Source: QQWI01 sp964522015 (GTDB lineage: Bacteria; Bacillota; Clostridia; Peptostreptococcales; Acidaminobacteraceae). Taken from it: a DNA stretch of 64,000 nucleotides. Below the pieces are notes generated by a model that did no database searches, was not told where the DNA came from, and saw only the letters and a list, made by a program, of their open reading frames with translations. Location of the stretch: NCBI GenBank assembly GCA_964522015.1, contig CAZFST010000008.1, forward strand, positions 62,001 to 126,000. The letters are read 5' to 3'. Of the stretch, positions 25,198-34,349 are shown one piece after another (position 1 is the stretch's first letter; each line of letters begins with the position of its first letter). The translations under genes and the position numbers were made by a program.

Positions 25198-25262
25198 TTT
25201 ACCTTTAATAGGATGTTATTTCTGTCAGTTGCTAGTAGAGAATTATTTCTGTCAGTTACAAT

Positions 25263-26417
25263 CTAAGAAATACCCGTTTGTTTCATTTTGAAATAGGGTA
25301 GGGCTTCAAACTCTTCACTGGTCAGTATTGTTTTTATACGAACAGAGGGATTCTTTTTAAGATCTATTTCATAATTATCGTGTAGTATTGCGGTATTTGA
25401 GTCCTGAACCACACGAACAACAGGGCGGTAACGATCCCTTTCAATGACGACACCAATAGTGTTATCATGTAGAACCACCACAGCGCCATGGTAATAATAA
25501 CCAAGCGCGTTGACAAATCGCTTGACCAGTTCTGGATCAAAATGACTTGAAGCCTGTTTTACGATATGTTGCATGGCTTTATATGGGCTGATTTTTTTAG
25601 AATAGACACGGTCTGAAGTCAATGCATCAAATACATCGGTTATGCAGACAATCCGTGAATTAAGGTCTATTTCTTCCCCTTTAAACCCAGAAGGATAACC
25701 ACTGCCATCAAATCGTTCGTGGTGATTAAGGGCTACAAGAGCTGATTCTGCCGTGACGTCTGGAGATTTTTTTAACACCTCGTAACCAAGGCGACTATGG
25801 TGCTTAATTAATACAAACTCCGGTGAAGTCAGTTGGCTTGGTTTATTAAGTACATCTTGATCAACAAATAATTTACCAACATCATGCAAAATAGCCCCCA
25901 TGCCAATTAGCTTTAATGCGTGTTTATTTAATCCTAAAACAACCCCAGTGATAATGGAAAGGATTGCCACGTTGATCGCATGATCAAATAAGTATTCGTC
26001 CACTTCTCGCAGTTGATCAATGTGGAAGACAATATCGTCTGATGACAGAATGTCTTGAATGATTCTTTCAATAACCTCTTGCATAATGGTTGTGTTGATG
26101 CCATTGCCTTCTAAAATTACAGCCAATGAGGATTTTAACAAGACACAGGATTCCTGACGGGTTGCTTCAATGCGAGCCTGTCGCTTTTCCTTCATTGATT
26201 GTAAGGCATTGGTCCGGTCTGGATCGTTGGTGCCTTGAATCCAATTTTCAATGGCAATCCTTTGAATCGGTGTTTCTTCTATTTTTTTAATGTAGTTTTC
26301 TCTAAGTTTGATGCCACTGGCTAATAAAATATTACCTTCAAGATCGTAGATGTTTTCTGCAAGCACCATACCAACCTTCAAATCCAGTACATCAATCGTA
26401 ACTATCTCTCTATACAT
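25263..26417 (-). CDS. HD-GYP-domain cyclic-di-GMP phosphodiesterase
   Basis: 384 residues from the ATG at 26417, which has GGAGG at five nt; the extension to 26483 lacks an RBS. The N-terminal part (about 1-60) is a DUF3391-like segment (GMVLAENIYDLEGNILLASG). The HD-GYP domain (about 140-330) has the metal-binding HD pair (GAILHDVGKL), HHSRLGYEVLKK, and the diagnostic HHERFDGSGYPSGFKGEEI. HD-GYP enzymes break c-di-GMP to GMP or pGpG. The protein is cytoplasmic and lacks a receiver domain. Together with the GGDEF protein at 2.8-3.8 kb it gives both arms of c-di-GMP turnover in this window. Confidence 0.92.
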   Translation of the reverse strand: MYREIVTIDVLDLKVGMVLAENIYDLEGNILLASGIKLRENYIKKIEETPIQRIAIENWIQGTNDPDRTNALQSMKEKRQARIEATRQESCVLLKSSLAVILEGNGINTTIMQEVIERIIQDILSSDDIVFHIDQLREVDEYLFDHAINVAILSIITGVVLGLNKHALKLIGMGAILHDVGKLFVDQDVLNKPSQLTSPEFVLIKHHSRLGYEVLKKSPDVTAESALVALNHHERFDGSGYPSGFKGEEIDLNSRIVCITDVFDALTSDRVYSKKISPYKAMQHIVKQASSHFDPELVKRFVNALGYYYHGAVVVLHDNTIGVVIERDRYRPVVRVVQDSNTAILHDNYEIDLKKNPSVRIKTILTSEEFEALPYFKMKQTGIS

Positions 26418-26513
26418 ACTCTCCTCCACAATCACCAGAACGGCTCTCACTCCTATTTTAGAGTAAAAATAACTTATTATCAATGGCTATTTGAAAATAA
26501 GTCTCAATAGCAC

Positions 26514-26543
26514 ATAAAAACACAGCCAATATGGTCTTGGCTG
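26514..26543 (-). terminator. Terminator after the whiA-HPr genes
   Basis: CAGCCAA (26523-26529) pairs with TTGGCTG (26537-26543); on the minus strand the stem is followed by TGTTTTTATG. It is 12 bp beyond the HPr stop codon. Confidence 0.7.
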
Positions 26544-26554
26544 CGTCTGTGTAC

Positions 26555-26821
26555 CTAAAGATTAACCAATTCGTTTGTGACTAGGTCAGTCATTTTTTCC
26601 ATGGCTTGTTTTTCGTCCATACCATCGAAGGTTAGGATCACTTCAGATTGAAAAGGCACACCCAGGGAAATGATCCCCATAATGCTCTTAGCATCCACTG
26701 TCTTACCATCATAATTGATATAGATATCACAAATGAATTTATTGGTGTATTGAACAAAAGCGGCAGCCGCTCTTGAGTGCAATCCTGCATGATTGTTAAT
26801 GATAACCGTTGAATTAAGCAT
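26555..26821 (-). CDS. HPr-family phosphocarrier protein (in the crh position)
   Basis: 88 residues, normal HPr size. His15 is present in AGLHSRAAA with Arg17, so PTS phosphorylation by enzyme I is possible; Ser46 is present in AKSIMGIISL, the HPr-kinase target that links HPr to CcpA. The usual Pro18 is Ala. In Bacillus the gene after whiA is crh, which has Gln15; here the same position holds a protein with His15, so it may do both jobs. Its ATG overlaps the end of whiA by 8 bp, indicating translational coupling. Confidence 0.9.
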   Translation of the reverse strand: MLNSTVIINNHAGLHSRAAAAFVQYTNKFICDIYINYDGKTVDAKSIMGIISLGVPFQSEVILTFDGMDEKQAMEKMTDLVTNELVNL

Positions 26822-27761
26822 TTTTTAACCCCTCCATAATCTTCTCTGAAATATTTTCTAGTTTTTTAAGGCGATGATTGATACCCGACTTACCCAGGGG
26901 GGGCGACAAGAGCTGCCCTAGTTCTGTTAAGCTTAATTGTGGCTGTTCCAAACGAAGCAGTGCAATCGCTTTTAGGTTATCTGGCAAAGAATCCAAGCCC
27001 ATGACATCTTTTATCCGCGCAATGGCTTCTACCTGACGGACCGAAGCATACACAGTTTTATTGAGATTTGCTGTTTCACAATTCACTACCCGATTCACTG
27101 AATTTCTCATATACTTAACAACCCGAGTGTTTTCAAATTCAAATAGTGTTTTGTGGGCACCTACAATATTGAGTACATCCACAATTTGATCCCCTTCTTT
27201 GATATAGATGACAAAATGATTTTTTCTGACAATCACTTTGGCATTCAGACCATAGGAATTCAATAAATCTTTAAAAGCTTCACTGAAGGCTTGATGGTGT
27301 GTTACGAACTCTAAATGATAGGATTTTTCAGGATCGCTGATTGAACCGGATCCCAGTAAAACACCTCGTATATAAGCCCGTTTAATGTCATCGCCAGTGA
27401 GTATTTTTTCTGGTAGTCCTTCTACTAATGACAAACCACCTAAGTCACTTAAAATGCCCATTTCTTGAAGGTGCTCCAGGGCTTTTTCCACATATATCTC
27501 GTAAATATGATGTTTCTTGAGAGATGTGTTTTTTTTAATGATGACTTCGGTGTGTCTCTTAAAGACTTTTTTGAATAATGTGAAGACCAACCTTGCAACG
27601 GCTGCGTTTTCTGTCACAACTAAGACATCAACCCGGCCGCCGTTTTTCAGTTTGAGGGTGCCGCAAACCCGGACGATGGCACTGAGTTCTGCTAGCTGTG
27701 CACCCCGACTTTCGGCGATGTGATGAGCCAATTGCGTTTTCGTATTTGATGCAAAGGACAT
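26814..27761 (-). CDS. whiA: DNA-binding protein WhiA
   Basis: 315 residues. The N-terminal half is a LAGLIDADG-like homing-endonuclease fold without catalytic acids (RAYIRGVLLGSGSISDPEKSYHLEF), the C-terminal half a sigma-factor-type HTH (LTELGQLLSPPLGKSGINHRLKKL). WhiA is conserved in Gram-positives, binds DNA, and in Bacillus influences cell division and chromosome segregation. It lies in its usual order after rapZ and yvcK, although a Nudix gene intervenes here. It is followed by the HPr gene with overlapping ends. Confidence 0.95.
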   Translation of the reverse strand: MSFASNTKTQLAHHIAESRGAQLAELSAIVRVCGTLKLKNGGRVDVLVVTENAAVARLVFTLFKKVFKRHTEVIIKKNTSLKKHHIYEIYVEKALEHLQEMGILSDLGGLSLVEGLPEKILTGDDIKRAYIRGVLLGSGSISDPEKSYHLEFVTHHQAFSEAFKDLLNSYGLNAKVIVRKNHFVIYIKEGDQIVDVLNIVGAHKTLFEFENTRVVKYMRNSVNRVVNCETANLNKTVYASVRQVEAIARIKDVMGLDSLPDNLKAIALLRLEQPQLSLTELGQLLSPPLGKSGINHRLKKLENISEKIMEGLKNA

Positions 27762-27796
27762 ACCTTGCCATCCTCTTCTTTCCTATTTAACAGTTG

Positions 27797-28237
27797 CTAT
27801 TTGACACTTGCTTGATAAAAGTGTTCTCGGTATAACAGAATTGCCTTTTCAATCATATTGCGTTCATCATCGTATTTGACCATGCTAGTGGCCTTATCAA
27901 TATGAACAAATCTCGCTGCTTTAAAACCCTCTTCCCGCTGTGGCACACACCGCATTGTACGAGTTGTCATTAAATACCACGACACCGTTTTATCTACCCG
28001 ATCGTGATCTGTCCAGAAGTTCTTATAGGCATAATGAATATCACCCAAGTAAGCGTGAATTTCAGCCTTCACCCCTGTTTCTTCAAGAACTTCCCTGAGG
28101 GCAGTTTCAGTGGTTTTTTCGTTTTCTTCTATGCGCCCTTTGGGTAAAACCCAATCGCCGTTCATTTTCATTAACAGCAATAGTGTATTTCCAAAAAACA
28201 CAATGCCTCCAGCACTTTTTTCTATCCTCACAGCCAT
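27797..28237 (-). CDS. Nudix hydrolase
   Basis: 146 residues from the ATG at 28237; the TTG one codon upstream and the GTG two codons downstream are alternatives, because the RBS (GGTAGG) is weak. The Nudix box is complete: GRIEENEKTTETALREVLEE continuing TGV, matching Gx5Ex7REUxEExGU. The closest general type is the Ap4A/(d)NTP-type hydrolase with AGGIVFFGNTLLLL at the N-terminus. The substrate is not predictable. It sits between yvcK and whiA on the same strand, so it is probably part of that operon. Confidence 0.88.
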   Translation of the reverse strand: MAVRIEKSAGGIVFFGNTLLLLMKMNGDWVLPKGRIEENEKTTETALREVLEETGVKAEIHAYLGDIHYAYKNFWTDHDRVDKTVSWYLMTTRTMRCVPQREEGFKAARFVHIDKATSMVKYDDERNMIEKAILLYREHFYQASVK

Positions 28238-28358
28238 CAACCTACCATGTCTTCTACATTTATTGTGATTAGCTTGCTCATGAAAAATTGCATTTTGCCT
28301 TTACTTAACTTTCAGTATAGCATAAAAACAGAACAAATAAACAGAAAATATGCAGAAT

Positions 28359-29372
28359 TCATTCAGCAGTATAGTGGTTATTGCTCACGTGATATATTTT
28401 TGTGTCAATTTGTCTAATCAGAACCTCACCTAGTTTTGTGGCATCATGACGAATATAGCCATTTTTAACTTCGATAAAATTATCCTGAATAATTTCAATG
28501 CCAAGGGCATTCATGCGATCGATTGCACTGGCATCCAACTTGAGTATCTCAGCACCCTGCTTATAATAATTGTTCTCGACTTCTGCATCAACACTGGTGT
28601 TATTGACCAATATGCAATCAATCAAATCTGAACGGGTATGATTAAGGAGTGCATCAAGATGATCCATCATGGTCATATTGTCGGTTTCACCAGGCTGGGT
28701 CATGATATTCATGGCCAGTATTTTTTTTGCTCTGGACTTTATCAGAGCCTCAAGTAAATCTTCAATTAATAAATTCGGTAAAATGCTGGTATAAAGGCTT
28801 CCTGGTCCAATCATGATGATATCAGCTTCCCGTATGGCTTGGACACTTTCAGCCAATGGCAACGCTTGCTGTGGTTCTATAAAAACCCGTTCTATACCAA
28901 CACGATATTTTGAACACATCTGCGGGATTTTTGACTCCCCTTTAACAATAAGACCATTTTCAAGTTTGGCATAGAGTGTAATATCCTCGTTGGAAACAGG
29001 CAATACCCGTCCCGTTACAGCAAAAATATCATGGACGTGCCTAAGGGCTTCTTCCATGCTCCCTGTAATATCAACAAGTCCCGCAATCATAAGATTACCC
29101 AACGACTGCCCTTTCAGTTTCCCATCGTGAAACCGATACTGCATCAACTGCTCCATAATCTGCTCGGTATTTGACAGTGCCACGATACAGTTTCTAATAT
29201 CACCTGGTGGTAACATACCAAGGTCCGAACGCAAAATGCCAGAACTGCCACCATCATCTGCTACCGTCACAATGGCAGTAATATGATTCGTAAAATGCTT
29301 TAGTCCTCTTAAAACCACACTAAGACCTGAACCGCCACCAATCACGACAATTTTCACCGGACTCTTCTGCAT
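28359..29372 (-). CDS. yvcK: YvcK/CofD-like gluconeogenesis factor
   Basis: 337 residues from the ATG at 29372, which has AGGGGGCT upstream; the in-frame extension to 29429 overlaps rapZ and lacks an RBS. The nucleotide-binding start IVVIGGGSGLSVVLRGLK and the family signature VADDGGSSGILRSDLGMLPPGD are intact, and GPGSLYTSILPNLL follows. YvcK binds UDP-sugars and is needed for growth on gluconeogenic carbon and for cell-wall precursor supply in Bacillus. It directly follows rapZ (22-bp gap). Confidence 0.95.
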   Translation of the reverse strand: MQKSPVKIVVIGGGSGLSVVLRGLKHFTNHITAIVTVADDGGSSGILRSDLGMLPPGDIRNCIVALSNTEQIMEQLMQYRFHDGKLKGQSLGNLMIAGLVDITGSMEEALRHVHDIFAVTGRVLPVSNEDITLYAKLENGLIVKGESKIPQMCSKYRVGIERVFIEPQQALPLAESVQAIREADIIMIGPGSLYTSILPNLLIEDLLEALIKSRAKKILAMNIMTQPGETDNMTMMDHLDALLNHTRSDLIDCILVNNTSVDAEVENNYYKQGAEILKLDASAIDRMNALGIEIIQDNFIEVKNGYIRHDATKLGEVLIRQIDTKIYHVSNNHYTAE

Positions 29373-29394
29373 GGGATAGCCCCCTTCTGTTTCT

Positions 29395-30246
29395 TTATTT
29401 AATATCTCTGTGATTGACTGTGGTGACATATTGCAGTTCTTGATAATCCTTAGTCAGTCGATTGGCAATGGAAACCGATCGATGGCGCCCTCCAGTACAA
29501 CCAATGGACACAATCACCTGATTTTTCCCCTCACGACCATACTCGGGAATCAAAAAGTCTAGCATATCTCTTAATTTATGATAAAAAGTCTGAGTTTCTT
29601 CCCATTGGAAAACATAATCTTGAATCTCGATATCATTGCCGGTTAAAGGCCTCAAAGCTTCGTCGTAATAAGGATTGGGTAAAAAACGAACATCAAATAC
29701 CAAATCGCTATCAAGGGGAATGCCCTTTTTAAAACCAAAGGATTGAAAAGTCAACGACACGTGTTTCATTTGAACCGTCATGGCAAACTGCTGCTTAATG
29801 GCTTGCCCTAAAGAACGGGCGTTCATGTGACTGGTATCCATCACAATATCAGCAGATTCCTTCAGGTTTCTCATTTTTTCTCTTTCCAAATTGATGCCAT
29901 CAATCAGGGAACCATCTGGATTTAAAGGGTGTGTCCGTCTTGTTTCCTTAAAGCGATCAATGAGCACCTTATCAGAAGCATCCAAAAATACAACCTGACA
30001 CCCTGGACTATTAGCCTTTAAAGCCGTAAGATGCTCTGTTAAACCATCAAAAAAATGCCGTCCACGAACGTCGATACCAATGGCGATTTTCTCAATGGGC
30101 TCCGCCATATTCGCACACATCAACACAAATTGATGCATCAGCGCCGGCGGCAAATTATCAATGCAATAGTAGCCAAGATCCTCTAAACTCTTTAGTACTG
30201 TAGATTTCCCTGCACCAGAAAGTCCAGTAATGATTTTTAAATCCAT
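29395..30246 (-). CDS. rapZ: RapZ/YvcJ nucleotide-binding protein
   Basis: 283 residues. The Walker A motif is ITGLSGAGKST at residues 6-16, and a DxRG-type motif occurs as IGIDVRGRHFF. The C-terminal domain ends with VSIGCTGGRHRSVSIA, the conserved phosphate-binding signature of the family. In E. coli RapZ directs RNase E to GlmZ; in Firmicutes (YvcJ) the role concerns GTP/ATP hydrolysis and competence, and its RNA link is unproven. The ATG has AGGGG upstream and follows the PHP gene by 15 bp. Confidence 0.95.
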   Translation of the reverse strand: MDLKIITGLSGAGKSTVLKSLEDLGYYCIDNLPPALMHQFVLMCANMAEPIEKIAIGIDVRGRHFFDGLTEHLTALKANSPGCQVVFLDASDKVLIDRFKETRRTHPLNPDGSLIDGINLEREKMRNLKESADIVMDTSHMNARSLGQAIKQQFAMTVQMKHVSLTFQSFGFKKGIPLDSDLVFDVRFLPNPYYDEALRPLTGNDIEIQDYVFQWEETQTFYHKLRDMLDFLIPEYGREGKNQVIVSIGCTGGRHRSVSIANRLTKDYQELQYVTTVNHRDIK

Positions 30247-30261
30247 GTGATTTCCCCTCGC

Positions 30262-31029
30262 TTATTCATTGATGCCTTTGGTAAAGTCATCTACAATGTC
30301 TGCATTAAAAACATCTTCAGCAGTTAATCCGGCAGCTAGAGCGCGCTTAACACCCTCTTCGCAGCAGCCAATATGGTCTGGTTGATGGGCATCTGAATTG
30401 ATGATAAATTTTACTTGGTGTGATTTAGCCAAGGTGATATGGTCTACAGTTAAATGTCCATGGTGAGAATTGATTTCAAGCAAGGTCCCTTTCAAGAAAG
30501 CCGCCTTAGCCACTTGATGGATATCTAAAGGGCCCTTGGCACCAGGGTGGGTAATGGCGAAGAGAGGATACCGGTTAATGGCATTCACAGTAGCCTGTGT
30601 ATTCCGTTTTACACAACCTTTTTTAAGCATTGGCAGCCACTTGACCAAGAGATTTGATAGATGAAAATACAAATCCCGAAGTATATGATTTGCCCTTGGC
30701 ATAGAGCCAAAATGATAACCAGCCATTAAAAAATCCAGTTCTGAAATTAAAGCATCATCCACATCTAAATCTCCATCCACATTTAAAATATTGGCTTCCA
30801 GGCCAAACTTAAGATGGAGCTCAGGGTATTTGACTCGTAGGGAGATAATTTCAGCTTTTAAGGCCTTGAGCTTTGTTCGATTGACACCAAAGAGAATGTG
30901 TCCGGGACCATGCTCAGAAATCGCCAGGGTTTTAAGGCCTTTTTCAATGGCGCTTTTGACGCTGTCCTCGATGGTACCCTTCCCATGGGAGTAGAGGGTA
31001 TGGGTGTGGTAATCCCCGGTGATTTTCAT
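30262..31029 (-). CDS. PHP-domain phosphoesterase
   Basis: 255 residues from the ATG at 31029 with AAGGGAT upstream. The PHP metal-binding motifs are clear: GDYHTHTLYSHGKG, ISEHGPGH, ITHPGAKG and INSDAHQPDHIG. The metal-dependent hydrolase could be a histidinol-phosphatase-like or polymerase-proofreading-type phosphoesterase; the gene neighbourhood (murB above, rapZ below) is common in Clostridia but does not give the substrate. Its ATG lies two bases after the murB stop, so translation is coupled. Confidence 0.9.
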   Translation of the reverse strand: MKITGDYHTHTLYSHGKGTIEDSVKSAIEKGLKTLAISEHGPGHILFGVNRTKLKALKAEIISLRVKYPELHLKFGLEANILNVDGDLDVDDALISELDFLMAGYHFGSMPRANHILRDLYFHLSNLLVKWLPMLKKGCVKRNTQATVNAINRYPLFAITHPGAKGPLDIHQVAKAAFLKGTLLEINSHHGHLTVDHITLAKSHQVKFIINSDAHQPDHIGCCEEGVKRALAAGLTAEDVFNADIVDDFTKGINE

Positions 31030-31031
31030 AG

Positions 31032-31994
31032 TCACATCCCTTCGCAAAAACACTGGTTTTCGCCTAACCCCATGCCTTCTCCCACCATCAGCACCTCAGT
31101 TTCAAGCACAACCCCTGAGAGATCAAGGACACACTTTTGAACGGTCTTAATTAAGGTTAAAACATCCTGACAAGTGGCTTGTCCAGCATTGATGATAAAG
31201 CCGCAGTGTAGTTCACTGACCTGAGCCCCACCATAACGGAGGCCTCTAAGGCCTGCATCTTGAATCAATTGACCCGCATAATAGCCAGGAGGTCTTTTAA
31301 AAGTCGATCCCGCCGAAGGCCATTTTAGGGGTTGTTTGGTGGTTCGTTTCAAATTCAAATCGTCCATGGTGGCTTGTATCTCGGTTTTTTCACCAGCTTG
31401 AAGTCCAATTTCAACCGTTAAGACCGTTTGCTGATGGTGCTTGATACTAGAGGTACGGTAACCAAAATCCAACTGGTCCCGTTCAATTCTTAAAATATGG
31501 CCATCCCGATTTAAAATCGTCACGGCTAAGACAACATCTTTCATTTCCCCGCCATAGGCCCCTGCGTTCATATAGACAGCGCCACCTAGGGTACCAGGAA
31601 TCCCGCTGGCGAATTCAAAGCCAGTAAGGGATTCACTGAGGGCATTGTTTGCAAGGGTGGATAGTAAGGCACCTGCCTGAACTACCAAAACATCTCCCAC
31701 CCGTTCAATCCCTTTAAAGGTATCTGCAATTTTAATAACAGCCCCTCGGATTCCTAAATCCGATACCAGCATGTTGGAACCATTGCCCATCAAAGTCACC
31801 GCAACCCCTTCGCTTTTCAAAGCTTGATAGGCATGATGAATTTCTTCAATGCTAGTGGGTGTTATGATAATATCTGCGGGACCGCCAATCTTAAAAGAAG
31901 TGTGTTCGCTCATTGGCGTATTGACCGCTATATTAGCATCCTCGATGCGCATTCTTAAAATTTCTAAAACCGTTTCTAAGTTAACCAATGACAT
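31032..31994 (-). CDS. murB: UDP-N-acetylenolpyruvoylglucosamine reductase
   Basis: 320 residues, type II MurB (short, without the extra Tyr loop). HTSFKIGGPADIIITP starts the FAD-binding domain; GMGSN-type phosphate loop appears as LMGNGSNMLVSD; EFASGIPGTLGGAVYMNAGAYGG is split across the FAD site (IPGTLGGAVYMNAG). YRTSSIK and AGSTFKRPPGYYAGQLI supply the catalytic Arg and Ser. The enzyme reduces the enolpyruvyl ether to make UDP-MurNAc. AAGGAG precedes the ATG. A TATAAT at 32102-32107 (minus strand) may be its -10, giving a leader of about 100 nt. Confidence 0.95.
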   Translation of the reverse strand: MSLVNLETVLEILRMRIEDANIAVNTPMSEHTSFKIGGPADIIITPTSIEEIHHAYQALKSEGVAVTLMGNGSNMLVSDLGIRGAVIKIADTFKGIERVGDVLVVQAGALLSTLANNALSESLTGFEFASGIPGTLGGAVYMNAGAYGGEMKDVVLAVTILNRDGHILRIERDQLDFGYRTSSIKHHQQTVLTVEIGLQAGEKTEIQATMDDLNLKRTTKQPLKWPSAGSTFKRPPGYYAGQLIQDAGLRGLRYGGAQVSELHCGFIINAGQATCQDVLTLIKTVQKCVLDLSGVVLETEVLMVGEGMGLGENQCFCEGM

Positions 31995-32159
31995 TTTTTA
32001 CTCCTTGGGATCTGTTGAGCAATTACATATAAAAAAAGCTCTTTAACCAGTGTTGTAGGGGGCGATTTTCCCATGATGATTATACGTGTTTCTAACAATT
32101 AATTATACACCAGACCCATTGTAAAGTAACTTGTTTTGTACTGATTTGTGTCATCTCAA

Positions 32160-32225
32160 CAAAGAAAAAGAAAAACAGAAGAATCCAGAATCAAAAGTCA
32201 ATTTCACTTTTGATCCTGGATTCTT
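32160..32225 (-). terminator. Terminator of the pantothenate operon
   Basis: Arms 32179-32198 and 32206-32225 are complementary over 20 positions with one mismatch; on the minus strand the hairpin is followed by GTTTTTCTTTTTC. It lies 18 bp after the panD stop codon. Confidence 0.8.
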
Positions 32226-32242
32226 AAATGTGCATTCCAGTG

Positions 32243-32632
32243 TTAGCAACCTCGGGTGTCGCCGTGGTGCTCCACCTCTTCAATGCCATCGATGCGGTTG
32301 TTGCGATCCACAAATACGACTTTGGGCTCAAAGCTCTTAGCTTCTTCTGTTGTCATCATGGCATAGGCGATGATGATGACAATGTCTCCTACCTGTGTCA
32401 GGCGCGCAGCCGCGCCGTTTAGACAAATGATGCCACTGCCTCTTGCACCCGGGATTGTATAAGTCTCAAGGCGCTCCCCATTGTTATTATTGACAATTTG
32501 GACCTTCTCACCAGGTAAAATACCCGCTGCATCTAATAAATCGGAGTCTATGGTAATGGAACCCACGTAGTTAAGATTGGCTTCGGTGACCGTTGCCCGG
32601 TGGATTTTTCCTTTAAACATGGTTATAAACAC
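32243..32632 (-). CDS. panD: Aspartate 1-decarboxylase proenzyme
   Basis: 129 residues from a GTG at 32632: GGAGGT lies six nt upstream and is part of the last codons of panC. The alternative ATG four codons in has no RBS of its own. Family motifs include KGKIHRATVTEANLNYVG followed by SITID; self-cleavage between Gly and Ser of YVGS creates the pyruvoyl cofactor. NGAAARLTQVGDIVIII is also conserved. The enzyme makes beta-alanine for pantothenate. Last gene of the DUF2520-panB-panC-panD operon. Confidence 0.96.
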   Translation of the reverse strand: MFITMFKGKIHRATVTEANLNYVGSITIDSDLLDAAGILPGEKVQIVNNNNGERLETYTIPGARGSGIICLNGAAARLTQVGDIVIIIAYAMMTTEEAKSFEPKVVFVDRNNRIDGIEEVEHHGDTRGC

Positions 32633-32634
32633 GG

Positions 32635-33483
32635 CTATACCTCCAGTGAAATGTTGTCGATGAGTCGGGTGTCGTCAATAAAGACGGCCAGTGCAATCAG
32701 GGTTGGGCCGCTGACTTCTTTAAGGGCTTCAAAAGTATCAAAATTCACGATTTCAATGTAGTCGATTCGGGCTTTGTTGGCTTTTAAAATGGTGGTGAGC
32801 ATCATTTTTTCAAGGTGTTCAGCAGAGCGCTCTCCTTTACCAATCAGTTCTACAGCCCGGTCCAGGGCGGCTTTTAAGATAAGGGCCTGCTCTCTTGCAT
32901 CCCCTCGTAGGTATTTATTGCGGGAGCTCATGGCCAAGCCATCTTCTTCACGGACGATTGGGCAAGGCACAATGGTCACATCAAAGTTGAGGTCTTTCAC
33001 CATGCGCTTGATCACAGCCACCTGTTGGGCATCCTTTTGGCCAAAATAAGCTCGGTCCGGTTGCACTAGGTTGAATAGCTTGCCAACCACTGTGGTGACT
33101 CCTTTAAAATGGCCTACACGCTTTGCACCGCACATACGCTTGACCAAAACCCCCTGGGTTTCAATATAGGTTTGGTACCCATCTGGGTACATCATGGCAT
33201 TGGTCGGGAAAAAGCAGGCATCCACATCAACGCTTTCCATCAAAAGGCTGTCCCGTTTTTCATCGCGGGGATAAGCATCGTAGTCTTCGTTTGGACCAAA
33301 CTGAGTCGGATTGACGTAAATGCTGGTAATGACAATATCATTCTCAACTTTTGCCTGGCGCATCAAAGACAAGTGGCCCTCATGCAAATACCCCATTGTG
33401 GGAACAAAGCCAACGGATTTCCCTTGGCTCTTGGCGGCTTTAATAAAAGTTTTTAGTGCCTCAATGGTCATTAATTTTTCCAT
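32635..33483 (-). CDS. panC: Pantothenate synthetase
   Basis: 282 residues. VGFVPTMGYLHEGHLSLMRQ contains the HxGH nucleotidyl-transferase motif (HEGH); QFGPNEDYDAYPR, YFGQKDAQQ and SSRNKYL are further active-site segments. It joins pantoate and beta-alanine with ATP. panB lies 27 bp upstream; panD begins 2 bp downstream, its RBS overlapping the panC 3' end. Confidence 0.96.
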   Translation of the reverse strand: MEKLMTIEALKTFIKAAKSQGKSVGFVPTMGYLHEGHLSLMRQAKVENDIVITSIYVNPTQFGPNEDYDAYPRDEKRDSLLMESVDVDACFFPTNAMMYPDGYQTYIETQGVLVKRMCGAKRVGHFKGVTTVVGKLFNLVQPDRAYFGQKDAQQVAVIKRMVKDLNFDVTIVPCPIVREEDGLAMSSRNKYLRGDAREQALILKAALDRAVELIGKGERSAEHLEKMMLTTILKANKARIDYIEIVNFDTFEALKEVSGPTLIALAVFIDDTRLIDNISLEV

Positions 33484-33510
33484 ATTTTTCTCGCTTTCTT
33501 GTTGTCAAAA

Positions 33511-34344
33511 TCAATAAAGTCTTTGTAGGTCTATATCCGCATTGGCAAAAGTATGTTCCGCTTTTGGAAATGCGCTTGTTTTCACGGCATCCTGGTAGGC
33601 CTTTAGCCCATCCAGCAGCACGGATTTACCATCTGCAAACTGCTGTACAAATTTGGGTTTTAAACGGTCATATAAACCCAGTGCATCGTGAAAGACCAGT
33701 ACTTGGCCATCCACTTGAGGCCCTGCCCCAATACCAATGGTGGGTATTTGAAGGGTCTGGGTTAAATGGGCTGCCACATCCGGGGGGATGCACTCAAGGA
33801 CAATGGCGGAAACCCCAAGGGCTTCAAGCGCTAGAGCATCTTCAATTAAAATCTGAATGCTGGCATCATCTTTAGCCTGGACTTTATAACCACCAAAGGC
33901 ATTGACGGACTGCGGCGTCAGCCCCAAATGGCCAATCACGGGAATCTGGGCATGGATCAGCTTAGCAATCACTTTTGAAAAACCCCGGCCCCCTTCGATC
34001 TTCACAGCATTGGCGCCCCCTTCTTGAATCAGGCGTCCGGCATTCTTAACGGCTTCTTTGGCACTGATATGATAACTCAAATAGGGCATATCTGCAATCA
34101 CAAAACCCTCTGGGGCCCCACGACGGACAGCCTTAGTGTGGTGTATCATATCAGCCATGGTCACGCTGAGGGTATCATTATAACCCAGCATCACCATCCC
34201 CAGGGAATCCCCTACTAACAAGGTATCTATACCCGCTTCTCTACAAAGGCTAGCACTAGAAAAGTCGTAGGTGGTCATCATGGTGATTTTTTCGCCCTTC
34301 TTTTTAAAGGCTAAAAATGAACTGTTGGTAAAAAGTTTTGACAT
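33511..34344 (-). CDS. panB: 3-methyl-2-oxobutanoate hydroxymethyltransferase
   Basis: 277 residues. ITMMTTYDFSSASLCREAGIDTLLVGDS is the substrate/metal-binding start (shown as TTYDFSSA and LLVGDSLG), followed by VKIEGG, GHLGLTPQS and GIGAGPQVDGQVLVFHD. It makes ketopantoate from 2-ketoisovalerate with methylene-tetrahydrofolate. GAGGAGGT precedes the ATG. The gene begins 5 bp after the DUF2520 gene, whose end contains the RBS. Confidence 0.96.
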   Translation of the reverse strand: MSKLFTNSSFLAFKKKGEKITMMTTYDFSSASLCREAGIDTLLVGDSLGMVMLGYNDTLSVTMADMIHHTKAVRRGAPEGFVIADMPYLSYHISAKEAVKNAGRLIQEGGANAVKIEGGRGFSKVIAKLIHAQIPVIGHLGLTPQSVNAFGGYKVQAKDDASIQILIEDALALEALGVSAIVLECIPPDVAAHLTQTLQIPTIGIGAGPQVDGQVLVFHDALGLYDRLKPKFVQQFADGKSVLLDGLKAYQDAVKTSAFPKAEHTFANADIDLQRLY

Positions 34345-34349
34345 TAATT

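Noticed and set aside
25216..25257. Direct repeat TTATTTCTGTCAGTT (25216-25230 and 25243-25257)
   Set aside because: Only two copies, 27 bp apart, downstream of the HD-GYP gene; nothing connects it to a function.
33456..33875. 139-residue plus-strand frame opposite panB/panC
   Set aside because: Antisense shadow with no RBS or motif.
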